Source: Diploscapter coronatus (Eukaryota; Nematoda; Chromadorea; Rhabditida; Rhabditidae). Taken from it: a stretch of 64,000 nt of DNA. The position numbers were made by a program, and so were the translations under genes. The notes beneath the pieces are model-generated. The model had not been told where the DNA came from, did no database searches, and saw only the letters and a program-made list of their open reading frames with translations. The stretch's first letter is position 1; each line of letters starts with the position of its first letter. Positions 23,257 to 36,215 of this stretch are shown here, one piece after another. Location of the stretch: contig OZ038422.1 in assembly GCA_964036155.1 (NCBI GenBank), positions 30,279,201-30,343,200 of the forward strand, written 5' to 3'.

Positions 23257-26200
23257 TCATTCCTCGTCTTCAAGATCTTCGTCCTCACATTCCGAATCCA
23301 CGGGAGCGAAGTTTCCAAAATTTTCATTGCTAGGATAAAAAGAATAGAAAAATTCATGAATAGCAAGTAAATATAGAAAAATGAAAGCGAATATTTGCCA
23401 GTCTAGTAAACTCAAAGCGAACCAGACGAATCTTGTCAACTAAAGATTGTAATTGTGATCAAAAATAGCATTCAGAATAAACAGTCAATTCTTTCCTACT
23501 CAAATCTACAATATTTCTGGGAGTATATTTTTAGGCATTTCAGAAAATCTATCGATTTTATCGGTGCAAAACGTGATGAAAAGAAAAAAAGAACATTCCA
23601 AGAAGCTTGTCTTTTTTCTGAAATAATAAAAATCTCACATTCTGCGATCCATTGTGTAGTCTGGACGGACCGGAATAAAGTCCTCCTAAATTCGGATTTT
23701 CAAAACTAATTTTTTTATCTTTCAAGTTTTACAAAAACTTCGCCCTCTCGCATCCAACGAAGCACCTTTGGTTTGAGCTGCCAATCCGTCCAGTAATTTC
23801 CGGGCTTGCAGATAGCGAATTGAACGATCAACCTGAAAGTCGGTTTTTATTTTCACAAAATTTAAAGCTTGGCAAATTTTGTTCATCAAATGGGTTTGCT
23901 ATAAATTGTAGAGTATGCTGAACAACAAAACTAAGATAGTGAGAACCCTGACCGGTTATCATAGTACTTGTTATCGGCCATGAAATCCTTGGGCAATCTC
24001 AGGTATCCAAGCACATTGCAGAAAACCATGTTGTCGTGGCTCGTATCTTCACGCACTGTGATTGGCATGGTCATCTGCAAATTAACAAAATAAGTAAGAA
24101 TTTTAGAAATTCGAAAGATGACAGTAAAATTTGAAATTACCGTAATTTCATTGGGAAGAACATCAACCTGATACGAGACGTATATCAATTCCATGATCGA
24201 CTCGATAATAGGCTCATTCGCCATTTTCTTGTCGTTCACATTGAGACTTCTGAAAAATAATTTTATGTACATTTTCATAAAGTAAAGTTATCTAGATTTC
24301 AAATCATCATTTCTAACAAATTGTTACTAAAATTAAAAGCTAAAAACTTACTTCGAAACGATCAATTTTCCCGAGAACCAAAGGCCGGCTTCGATTTTCT
24401 TCTGGGTTGCACGAACGATAGGATTTAGCACATAAACTGCAAACTTATCACGAATTTAAAAAATAAAGAAAGAAATTACTGATGCCCAAGTGCTGCGTCC
24501 AGGCGACATTATAAGGAGAGCCGAAGGTGCTCACTTCCAACATCAGGCATGGAATATAGCAGCCTTTTTCCTGGAATTCAAATCTTGGAAAGCATTGCAA
24601 ACTAGAAGAATGAATAGAAATAATGAAAATTCATTATACGAATGAAAATCATTAGAGGAGTCATTTTTACTTATTGGGAAAAAATAAGCTCAAAATTTTT
24701 AAAAGAAAAGATCCTCGTGAAATGTCATTCTAAATTTATTCGTTTTTCCGTTAAAAAGAATAAACTAAAATACCTTCAAAATTCTCTCAGCGATGTCCTT
24801 CTTCGTCTCGTACTTCAGCTTGATCGACCCGCTCATTTCCACCTGTCCTGGTCTTCTCCTGTTGCTGTTATTGTTTTGACAATTGCGTGAAGTCGAGGAC
24901 TGATCCGATGATAAATTCGAAAACGAAGTCCGACCAAATGAGGGGTCAGGTTGACGCTGAAAGTATTCTGATAAGTTTCAAAGTATCGTCAAAATGAATA
25001 ATAAGAGTTTTTAATGATTACTCGGAGAAATATTGCAGAGATTATGTAGCGTTCCCCCCATCGCAGAGGTTATGCAGCAATAGCGCGACGATTGTGCAAC
25101 AGTAATTTCCATGCTGCGCCACTGTTCCGCCGCATGGTAATAATCTCTGCAATATTTCTCCGAGTTTCCATAAATAGCAGATCTGAGCAGATTTTCAGTC
25201 AGAAGGAAAAGTTATAGAGGAGGGGTACGCTCGGATGATCTGGCTTAAGCCCCACCTAGGACTGTCCATAAAGCGTTATTCCAAACATTAGAAAATTGGT
25301 CATTTTCTAGATTTGCAAAAAAAAAACCTCTTTTTCACAATCGCCCACGCATTTCTGCTTGTTGTTGTCCGAATGGTTTCCATCGCCGAATTGAGGCTTT
25401 TCAAAAAGTTTCCTTATTTCTGCGACTTCCTGGAAATATATCAAATTTAAAAAAGTGGCGAGATTTTATTGGAATTTTAAAATGTGAGAAAAAGAAATAA
25501 ATAAATACCAATTCACTGAGCATCTGCTGCTTGAGAGCCATCACATCGGCAGGGCCTTTCTTGACGGTTGGCTGCTCGAGTGAATCCACGATGAAATTGC
25601 CGAGCACAGACCGATCACGACTTCCATCCAGAGCACTTAAATTACTTTCTTACAACTTTTGGGATTCTTAAACATATCTAATTTTTAAGAGTTGTTGAAG
25701 CAAGAAAAAATCAAATCTCTAAATTAGGAAAATATAAAAAATAAAAATAACTTACACATAATGTACCCATCCATCATACAGTTCCTGTTCGACGAATTTA
25801 GCCCCGTCCAAATTCTGAACGTACCGCAAAAAGCCGAATGCTTCAGTCCACATGACCGACTTTTCGAACAGCTCTTTCGAGACTATCACTTTCGAACGAA
25901 TCTCAAAAAGTAATTATTTTCTAAGAAAAATAATAAAGAGAAAATGCAAAAATGGGTATTTTTTTTTTCCAATAAATACCATTTTTACGAAAAATTTCTA
26001 TGTTTCAATAAAAATACAAAATAAAAACCTACGAAAAGCTCATTTCCCTTAATCTTAACGATGTGCTGCGACTCGTCGTCAGTTTCGTCGATGATTTTCA
26101 CTTTGACCGCGTCGAGCGTCCGCCGCTCCTCAAAACAGTCCGACACGAAGCAGTTGAACACCGTTCCGAGGTGGAATCTCAAATAAAAATCGATAAATTA

Positions 26201-26947
26201 TCATCTTCTCAAAACGTTGTTCATTAAATTTGTCTAGAAAAATATTATTTCTGTATTTTTCCTCAGAAATGCGTCGATAAATTTTTAATTGGTCAAATTT
26301 GACATCTTTAATTTGCTGGGAAGAAATAATACTATAAGATCTAATCATTTTTCGAAGATCACCTATATTATTTCGAAAAATAGCGATTATTCTTCCTACC
26401 TCTCCATATCGTTTGGCATTCGGATATCGCAAATCTCCCTTCTGTTTTTGACGAACCCCCGCAGTCGACCATTGCCGACGTAACCGAGGCTGATGACCTC
26501 TTCATTCGACTTCTGTGGAAAATCACTCATTCAGAATGAGCCGAAGTTGGGAATGAATGCGATAAAGAAGAAAATTTGACTAGTTTATAAAATTCGCAAG
26601 CATCACAAACGGGAAATAAGGGATTTCGCAAGAGCAAGTGAGAAAATAGGAAAAATAGATGCAGATATTGATTTTTAGTATTAGAGCAGAATTTATAGAC
26701 TTTGAAACAATTTAGAAGAAAGCTAAATTAAAATAATTTAAAAAACGACGAGAGAAAATGAATGATCAAAGCTTGCGTATTTTTCGAGTAAATTAAGCGC
26801 AGCGCGAATTTGAAGAGTGGGAAAAGAAATAAAGCTAGATGTAGAAAAAGAGTTTAAAAAGTAATTTACCTCATCTAGGAAATATTGATGATCCTGCTTG
26901 AACAAGTACAACTCCATGATAAACTTTACAATATTAATAAAATTCAT
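23257..26947 (-). CDS. rsd-2: probable RSD-2-like protein (RNAi spreading defective family), 506 residues
   Basis: Fourteen exons from the right: 26947-26870, 26512-26400, 26177-26033, 25901-25756, 25635-25509, 25429-25328, 24956-24774, 24570-24480, 24436-24352, 24249-24141, 24074-23953, 23832-23733, 23685-23639, 23329-23257. All phases agree, so the model is strong although the family is not. The name rests on position: in C. elegans, rsd-2 (F52G2.2) and dcap-2 (F52G2.1) are neighbours, and this gene sits just upstream of dcap-2 on the same strand. Visible pieces are a central polar, Asn/Ser-rich linker in the exon 24956-24774 separating two globular halves, conserved-looking blocks (GYVGNGRLRGFVKNRREICD; CNVLGYLRLPKDFM) and a very acidic C-terminus (DSECEDEDLEDEE). 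C. elegans RSD-2 is about 1265 residues with repeated units, so this would be a much shorter version. RSD-2 works in small-RNA inheritance and systemic RNAi. The start follows a TTCAG acceptor. Confidence 0.6.
25021..25166. mobile_element. MITE-like inverted-repeat element in an rsd-2-like intron
   Basis: A 146-base segment has 25-base perfect inverted ends (25021-25045 and 25142-25166, starting ACTCGGAGAAATATTGCAGA). Its core is GC-richer than the surrounding intron and repeats part of the arm (GCAGAGATTATG versus GCAGAGGTTATG). It has no coding capacity. It lies wholly inside the intron between exons 25429-25328 and 24956-24774. A short duplication of TT may flank it, but that is weak. It is most likely a small non-autonomous DNA transposon; as RNA it would fold into a long hairpin. 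Confidence 0.75.
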
Positions 26948-27286
26948 AATGCACCTGAACAGTATTCATCTATCAATTTTATTCCAACTTTGCTTCATTT
27001 ACGTGTTTTTTATTTTCTACCCATTATATTTCGAGTAAGGATAAACTAAAAATCAAATCATTTTTCTCTTACTAACTAGATTTCGAGTATCCATTATGAA
27101 ATGAAGATTCAATCCCTCAAAAGAACGTTCTTTGATCCCCATTTATTTTCTATTTTCAGGAATATTCTCGTGATTCATTCGAAGTTCCGGTTTGATTTTT
27201 TCGAATTTGTCGAGATTTAGTGAATCCCTTTATTCCATTCACGTTTTCACTTCCTCATATGTCGATTTTCTACGTTTTTGCTGGCG

Positions 27287-27304
27287 TGTTTGTAAATGTA
27301 AACA
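27287..27304. promoter_or_regulatory. paired forkhead-type motifs upstream of the rsd-2-like gene
   Basis: TGTTTGT (27287-27293) and GTAAACA (27298-27304) lie four bases apart, in inverted orientation, about 340 bases upstream of the rsd-2-like start. Each matches the forkhead (FoxO/DAF-16 type) core. Such short motifs are common by chance in AT-rich DNA. Confidence 0.25.
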
Positions 27305-29310
27305 TGTCACCGGCAGAACGCGACTTAATACAAAGATAACGCCAACTTTGGATGGCAAATTTGCACGTTTGCAATTTGTTAATATTTTTCTTTAATTACT
27401 TTGTAAATTTCTTCATGTTACCATTATTATCTAAACATAAATAGAACAGAAGAAAGATAATCAAAACTATGACAGTTTGGAAGTGAAAATTCTGAAAGTC
27501 CTTAGAAATTTCTAATAACATTTTTCTAAATTTTGATCTCTAGGAAAAGTATTATTTTGATAATCATTTCTATCATTCTAAGATTATCTAAACGTAACAT
27601 GCATTAAAGAAAATTTATCGAAATAAAACGTCTTTATTAGGCAAATTCTGAACGTTCTCAGAATTGTCTGGAAAATTCCTCTAAATCCTGTTGATTTTTC
27701 TTGGAACAGTGAAGCTTTTATCATCTTATCTTTGTTATTCTGTAAAGATATTATAATTACGCTAGCCTAAACAAAAATATGCCGCAAGTTTACCAGGATA
27801 GTCAATGAATTCGTTAATTTTTTCTGAAACTCGCAAATGCTAATCCCTTTTCATGTTTGTCGTTCTTTCGTCGAACAATGTACGTAAACGGAAGTCGTCG
27901 ACTACGGCAAAATTCAGGTATGACGAAGATCTTGGCTCAAGAGTTTTCTTGTGGATATTGATTTGCAGAAGACGTTCCTTCTTCGTATTTTTATCTCCAA
28001 AATCCCCCAGAGATCTCATATTTCAAATTGAAATTTTTAGCGTGTTGCTTTCTATGTACTAATATTAAAATTGCAATTTTACAGACTATCCTTTCCATTT
28101 TTCTGATTGATGGATGAGATTTTTTTTCTAAAAAATACTTCTGTTACATTCTAACTCTCATAATATTTTATCTTGAAGATTTGTATTTTAAATTCGATAA
28201 ATAGACATCAAAGATCTAAACTTCATAAATTCGAAAATTTTCAAATTTCATTTCGGATTTCTCATATTTGGTCGTGGTCATTGAAGTTTGATATGTTACT
28301 GGCGAATATCGGATTCCCAAGGTTTATTTTGCTCGTAAAAGTAAAATACGACCGAGCAAAATCGCAGTCAAAGTGGAATCAAACAACGAACAGCCGGCCA
28401 GCCTTGGTTTGATCGAAATTCGCCTTTCGAACGCTTTACGAGCACAATAACATTGATGAGTACGCGTTCCTTCGAGGCTATACCTGTTCAACAAATAGTT
28501 GCAATTTTTATAGACGAAATCTGATTTTTGAGGTTTCGAAGTTCGAAATAAAGATCTGATGATTATGGGAAATTTCGTCGATAAAATTTTGCCATCGTAA
28601 AATGCGCTTTAGAGGAAATGTTTATAATGATACGAGGAGATTCGTATTTGCTTTTCGTATTATTAATGTGGCTTGATTTTCAATGATCACTTTTAAATTT
28701 ATAGATCATTATGAATTAATAGATTATTCGTATAATCTATTTTAGCTTACTGAAAACTAAATATTTTTAATTATCTTTCGCTTCTCGTAAATTCTTCTCA
28801 TCGAATATTTTTTCAATACTCATAAATTATTCCCATTTATAGCATTTGAATTTGTATCCACGTAGCTTCCTTATTCAAAATTTCGTATCGTTTGTGCATT
28901 CTGCTTTGCCGCTTACAATCTCTTCATTTTTTCCTGCTTCAATGTCTAATTTAGTTTCCTATCTCATAGATGAACCAATCTACAAACGAAAATACAACAA
29001 TTTTGCCTATAGAGGCAGGGTTGAGGTGGAGTTTAAATTTTAAAAATTTAATTCGAAATCATAATTAACATTCGAAAAATTTCTGAGTCAGAATTCTAAC
29101 TTGGTCCTGAATAGAGTCTTACTAATTTCGCTCTATAAAATGAAACTAAGTTTGGAGTTTGGACTACTAAATAAATCTAGTGAATGAGCTTCCAATTTTT
29201 GCGAACCTCGCAAAATCTTTGCTCAAATTTGAAATGTACTTTTATCGCATAAATTAATGAACCAAACTAGATACTAACAATGATAATGTCGTATGGTTCG
29301 AAGATTAATG

Positions 29311-29384
29311 AGCCTCTCCATGAGGGGCTGGTGGTTTATTGCATATAAATGCATAGAACAATAGACATCAAGCTGAATCAGCTT
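29311..29384. other. cluster of three short inverted repeats
   Basis: An imperfect hairpin at 29311-29329 (AGCCTCTCC and GGGGCT arms), a perfect one at 29340-29353 (TGCAT, loop ATAA, ATGCA) and a perfect one at 29370-29384 (AAGCTGA, A, TCAGCTT) follow each other closely. The stretch could be a small structured RNA or a repeat remnant. There is no promoter evidence. Confidence 0.25.
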
Positions 29385-32300
29385 GAGCACTTTCACCATA
29401 TGTGCGAAAAATAAACCTGTTTTTGCACCATTAAAAATCGCGAACCATTTTATCCGAAAAGTTACAACGATTTTAAATTTCAGATTATTTGTATTTGCAA
29501 AAATATAATCTTCTTTGAGAAGAATATTTTATTCAATAGTAAATCTAGAAAATTCAGTCCTTTTTCAATAAATACCAAACTAGATCTGGAATTTTCCTAT
29601 TGTTCAAATTTCTGCATTAGTTTAGAATTTCAAAATGTGTACCTGCAAAATAGCGCACCTCTTATGATCTCTAATTTCCATGGTTTTTCGTCCTAGATAC
29701 GCTGAATTTGATAATGTGTTGGTTTATCCTGCAACTATTTAAAGCTCTGGTTTGGTCTATTTCTATTTTGTATTATGATTGGTCATTCTTCTCATTTGCA
29801 GTTTTTGCAAGCGAACCAGCCAGCTTTTTTGCCGAATTCCTAGGTTCGCGGTTCCTTGGGAGATTTTTGATCTCTTCAAATTTTATTACTCTGGTCTGGG
29901 AGGGGGTTTCTTGTTCTGTTAGGTTCTTTTGCTGCAGCCCAAAATTCTCACTTTCTTTCTTTTTCGCATTTTCTCATTTTCTTCCCTTCATTTATGAGTG
30001 TCGAATTATCTAATCATTTTTATCACTTTATCACTTCTTCATTGATCATCTCTAATCAGCTATTTGATCGACTTATTTGATTTTCTCGATTTCTTTGATG
30101 CATTGTTTTATCAAAATATTGCCAGGCAGATTATTGTAAATATTTTAGGTCTTAATGCCACTCGTATAAAAATCGGTGACTTTTTATAAATAAAAAAATT
30201 TGCTTGCCTTTCTAATAAGATATTTGATAACATGTTTGATTCGTTTAATGCCTTTTCAAGTCAGAATGTGGCTATGAATTAGCTTTCTTCAAGAATATTT
30301 TGAATCTTATCAAATTATGTTTTTATTCTTTTCAATTTCTGATGCCTTATAAATTCCATATACCATTTTTATCATTGCATTTTTATTTTTATGTCGGAAA
30401 TTCTATTCCCATTTTGTGATTCAGTACTTTGGTGTTTTGATACATTTCTTAGCAAAATACGCACGAATGATATCTCGCCCTGCAGTTTTATAAGTAATCA
30501 TCTCTATCGTTTTCTAAGAGATTTATTATTTTCTTAAAAGGAAAAGCGCTTATTTCTTGTCATTCGTGATCTTCCGAATGATTTTTTTCATTGAGAAATC
30601 AAATGATAGTTGTTTTTTATTCGAGATCAGCTATTTGATGTGTAACGTATGTTATCAAAATCAAAACATCAAAGTTTTCTGTGTGTTTTCTCACCGTGAT
30701 TTTTATAAGTTATCAGATATCAAATTTCTCCTTGATAAAACATTCTTTAGTGTTGCCTCGTTTTATTTTCTCCATTTTTTCCTCGAAAATATTTCTCTGA
30801 ATCTCCCGAAACATTTGAAATTTCTTGTTTTTCGATCTTCTAGAGTGCACATTATGATGAACTAAATGATCATTTGCTAATATTTTGCATTTTTAACACT
30901 ATCTTATGATGATAGGAATTTCCAAAACATAAACGCCTCGCAAAAATCATAGACCTGCATTTAGAGGTTAGACAAAATCATTATATCATTATCACTATTC
31001 ACATGTGCCTCATATTTTTAGCTTCGCTAGCCAAAGAGAAATCAAATCGAAGTATCAAAGTTCTGTGTTGTTTCTGTTTTTTCTCCCAGTGATGATTCGC
31101 CATTTCTATTTCAGTTTCATTTTTGACAGAAGAACTTCAACCATCAATTTTCATTTTAAAATGGAATGTGTGGGATTTTTCCACTATCATTATCGCCAAT
31201 TTCTGACTTATTATTAGTTACGTCGAGTAAAGTTACAGTAATTTTCTCGAATTTGATGTTGGCCTAAAATTTCTTGAGATATTCTAAAATTTTAGAGATT
31301 TGCAGCAAAAGGTCGAGTAAAAATGCACGTTAGAAATTTTAGCCCCCAAAATTATCGGTTTATTTGAGAACGAACGCGGCGGAAAACCACTCAAAAGCCG
31401 GAATGAAAATGGGAGAATGGGGTTTGATCTTTTCGGTTGACGTGCAAAAATCGCAGACGAAAGAAAGCGCGGGAAAATCAAACTGCGAAATGAGAACAAT
31501 CATTGTCGATTTTCGGCTTTCAGCTGAAAAATTCATCAATGGAACAGGAATAATTGCAAAATTGCAACGTTCTTTAAAGCTTGATCGAGCGTTTTTATAA
31601 TTCTCTCTGGAAAATGTTCACAATGCATAAGTTATTATGCGTAATTTTTGAAGTTTCTGTAATGTCTGGATAAGTTTCCAACCTAATGTTGGTATTTCAA
31701 AAGTTATTACTTTTTAGAACACTTGATATTTTATTAGGTTTAAATTTCTGTAATTATTTTCAAATAATACGCCAATTATCCTGCTAAATTTACCCCATCT
31801 ATTGAAAATATAAATGGCGTATTTTACTATTAGGTCAATGATTCTTTGAATATGATTATCTCCTCAATCATTCTAAGCCCTTCAAACCTTCCGAATTGCA
31901 CGTTTCATCGAGCAATAAAATAATTACTGAACTCGAGTTATTTGCCCATCAAATTATGAAAAACTCATCCCGTAGAAATTGAAAACAGACCCTAGAATAA
32001 TTTACTACTTGATTCCTTCGAGAAAATATTTACCGAGACAGGTCTGATCGAGGTCGCTTGTTTCTTGTTTATGGACCACAGAAAAAGGCTTTGAAATTTG
32101 CTCATTCAAGCCTGCTGCCAGAATTTTTGATCGCGAACTATGTTAGGTTGGTCTAGGTTTATTTGTAACAAAAAGTAACTAAATAGATATAGTGAAATAG
32201 AAGAACTTACTTTCAAATCATATTCCAAACAATCGTATTTTCGAATAATTTTCACCTATATTCGATCAGGTTCAGCCAGTCTAATTCGTTTTTAAAATAT

Positions 32301-35300
32301 TTCATCTTAAATAGGACGATTTTCTATTTTTCTCATCATGTTACAAATCGTCCGAGCCGAAGATGCACATCTTACAAAGTCAAACTTCATATAAAATTCG
32401 GATCAGAAATCACCTGAAACCTAGAGTTTATTTACGCTCCATTTTTCATTCATACGACATAATATATTTCTGAGATCTTTCTTTCGATTTCTGGACCGCA
32501 ATCCAAATTGCGCTGGGTTGGATGGATGGCTTTCGGTCTTGAATCTGGTGACTACCATAAACTCGCTTTCTCAGATTTTCTCTTGACAAAGATCACGCAG
32601 TCTTGCGCGGATGTTTTAGATTTTGAGAACATAGAAGCGACCAAAAGTGGGAATGATTGTAAAATGGATAAGGACACGAAAGAAACAAAAATAAGAAGAA
32701 AGGCGCATTTTATCGGAGCTGGGCGCAGACCACAAAATAAAGTTTGCTCCTTGGATAGAAGGGCAGAATGTGCATTGTTCCTTCCAAATTTAAGCGACCG
32801 CATGTGGAGAGCTTTTGGTTTTGGGAAGCATCAGCTTTCTTTCTTTTTCCTATTTCTCATTCATTTCTTTTTCAGGGAGCTTTATCTTCTAAATTAAAGA
32901 TCTTCCTGTCTCATTTTTTTTATTTTGACTTCTTGCAAATTCCTGGAAATTTGGAGATAAAGATATTTTGAAGGGCAAAGAAATTGGGATGAATTTTTCT
33001 AGAGATTTCTTTTTATTTTTTTTTTTTACAAAGTAGCATTTTATAAATTAACATCCAACTTTCTAGTTCCTTGTTAAGCGTTAAACAAATCCAGTTTTTC
33101 TTTTCATTACTTCTCCAAAACTGAAGAAATTTTTCGAATTTATGTAGATCAACTTTCCAAAATCCTCGTTTACTTTGATAGTTGTTTTTTTTTGTCTATT
33201 TTGCTATGCACTTCTAGCTCTGCTCGGTTGGTTGGCCCTCTGTTTCTCGCTTTGCGTGTGCTTTCTGATTCGTTTCGGTCTTTTTATCCTTTCTTCCCTT
33301 TCCCCCTCCCCTATTGCCCAGTCTCTCTGCACTCTCTCAATCCCCGCCTCGTATTTCATTCGCCCTCTACTTCTCTTCCTCACTCTAACTCGCTCTTTTT
33401 TGCCACCTAGCAGACCAGAGCTCACTCGCTCTATTCCAAGGGTTTGTGCCATTCGTTTCCCCAGTTCTCCCCAGTCTTCCTCATTTTTGCCGAATTTTTC
33501 GATGTCTTCCACTTTTCCTAGGGCTTTTTTTTCTGTAAATTTCATCCGCTTTTTACATTTTTCGAGATTATTTCAGTTATAAATGAACGAACAGTTTTAT
33601 CTTCAAAGAAAATTCCTTTTGAGTTGATTGATTTTCAATATCTTCGCATCTTTCCGCGAGTTGAATCTTTTCATCTCGCCCAAATTGTGCTGATGTGCGA
33701 CTGCAGGCTATTTTGATGCACAATTTTCGCGTTGGGTTTCTCAGAATTTCTTCGAGTCTCTTTGCCAAAAATATAGCTTAAAATGTGATCCCGGGTCATT
33801 TTTAGCGAGTAGATTTATTATTGCATTTGTTGGGTAAATTGTGCGGAATTTCATTTTGTATGTTGGAGTTGAAATTATATCTGCTTATGAGATAATGTTT
33901 GTGTTAAGTAATTTCTCGTAGTTTGTACCCATTTTCTATCATTTTTCACGACATTTGCGTAATTTTATACTAATTTCTTCAAAATTTACAATCTAACCTT
34001 AACTTTTATGGAGTTGATTTGAGGTTTCTACTTATTTCTATTTCCTAAATTCTTGTTTGTACGTTCCCTCAGTCTAATGACCTTTAGCAGAAACGATCTC
34101 CGACTTCTACATTTGAATAATTAGCTCGATTTAATAAATTATTCGATCCTGCTTTCCACTTCCATCATTTATCATGTGATAATCTGATAACTTTTTCCAG
34201 CTTCATTTTCGGAAACATCTTATTCCGCTGATCTAAGCAGTTCTTAATCTCAACCCTTTTAACTGTCCACTTTCTAAAAATGGCCATAGATTTCAACGAA
34301 CATTTTCTCAAAGATATCGAAAATTGTCACATCTCATTAATTTGCACAATAATTCGATAAATCGGAATGGTGATAACTTTTATCGGCTTCTAAATTTAGC
34401 CTCACCAAATTATCTAATTATCGCTAGTTTCAGTGAATTATTTCGTCACATTTCTCATTATCGCTAGAACTTCATGAAATTATCAAAACGAGTCTGGAAA
34501 AAATCCAATCTTCCAGATTTTTTCTCGAATTTTGAAAAAAATCGAATTCCATTCGATATTTTTCCCGATATTCTCTTTATCTGAACCAAAGTACCGAACA
34601 GGCAAATTATCGACGAATAGTCTTTGAGATCTTAGAATTTACTGCCGAAATAAGACACCTGCAAAAATGAATTAGTGCGCTTAGCGAACCTGCAAACAAT
34701 CTTATTTTGTCTTGTTATTTCCGACGAACAAAGCAAATGAATCATCTCATTCTCGTTGCTATTTTGCAGTGCATTTCTGATGCGAGCATGACTACAAACC
34801 TTTTGAGATCGAAAAATCGGCTTTCGTTAGATTTTCCTCGAAGGTTTGAGACGCCAGAATGCGTTCAATTCCTCGTAAAAATTCATAATAAACAGCTGTG
34901 AGCAACTAATTTTCATCTAATACACTTACTTTCCCGATTTTAGCAGCTAACCAAGTTAAAAATATCGAATGTTCAGCGACAAAAATGGAAATTGCGATGA
35001 AAACTCGCAAAATTTGCCAAACGCTTCACTATTTCCCTTCCGAATAAACGATCTCATGAATAAATAAGATGTAACGTCGTCCAACATTCCAAATAGTTTT
35101 CCAAGTTGCAATTTTTATCAGCTCGGAAAAAGCTTGATTTTTGTCTCGCGTTTGCGTCCACCCGGAAGCTTCCGGAGTGATCTTTTCACATCTTCTAATT
35201 TATAATTCAGCCGACGAATCGGGGCTTTTCCAGGAGCTAGTGTCAGAATTCTCGTCCAATGACAAAGCATAGTGAGTTGAAAGTTGTATGAGATATTTCG

Positions 35301-36130
35301 AGCTCAATTTTCGGGCGCAAATTTGATGTAAAGTGGTTGCGCGTTTTGTGAAGCAGCGCGGGTTGATTTTTGGTCCGTTTCTAGTTGAGAATATCCCGAT
35401 CTCATTCATATCTGCGAGGCATATCTTCAAACCTTCAAGGTTGTCTTTCGACAATATTCGGATATAATCCGATCAAATTCCGATTATGTAGGCCAGACAT
35501 TTGTCCGACTGTGTTCCGATTACTATTTATCAGGTGATGACTGTGACTTCTGCATAGCATTTTGATCCTCTGACTCTTTTATTCAAAAAGACCCTTCCCT
35601 ATCTTTATGATTTATAAGGTGAGACAAATTTCGCGATATCGTTTTTGTAAGTCGAATAACATGACTCCAATTATGCGGGACAAAATCAATGATTACGCTT
35701 GTTTTCTAGCAAATACTCTGAACCATATAACAGTAGTAATTGAACATTGTCGCGATTTATTTGATTAACTTCTCTTCATCTAACTATTTCTATCATCTAG
35801 ACCGTTTGATTTCTTGATTTCTTTGAGACTCTTCCAAATATAGCCAATCAGGCATTCCATTCTTGATAGCCATTTGTTGTGATTTGGTGAAACCGAACGA
35901 ATAGGGCTGAAATCAGAAGAACTGTATCTTATTCCTGTAAATTTTCATCGAATTTCATAATTTCGTGAATAAAACCACGAATTTTGCTATTTCACAGTAT
36001 TCGACTTTTCCTTCCTTGTTTTCGTCATTATCTATGCAAAAAATGATAAAATTTTCGTAGAAATTTCCTAATTCCCACGAAAGTATCATTGGCCATTTCG
36101 TGATTTTGCGAAATAGAAACTTTGTTTTGT

Positions 36131-36215
36131 GGAGCACTAAAGAGATTCTTGCACCCTCAGGGCGAGCAGACGCTCATCTAGTTGCTAAACCACTAAGCCA
36201 TTGAACCAGGAGGGG
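36131..36215 (-). repeat. tRNA-like or SINE-like segment with pol III box resemblance
   Basis: Read on the minus strand, the segment contains TGGCTTAGTGG, a good match to a tRNA A box, and about 40 bases further GGGTGCAAGAATC, a poor B box. A small stem (GAGC, loop GTCT, GCTC) lies between. It does not fold into a normal cloverleaf because the anticodon loop is four bases, so it is not called a tRNA gene. It may be a decayed tRNA or a tRNA-derived repeat. Confidence 0.35.

Noticed and set aside
32508..32897. 129-codon open frame in the desert
   Set aside because: Ends in a run of Phe/Leu from T-rich DNA and shows no family motif; no neighbouring exon fits.
33175..33582. 135-codon open frame
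   Set aside because: It is a translation of a polypyrimidine tract (Ser, Leu, Phe, Pro only) and is expected by composition.
36131..36215. Functional tRNA gene
   Set aside because: The A box is good, but the anticodon arm has a four-base loop and the acceptor stem does not pair.
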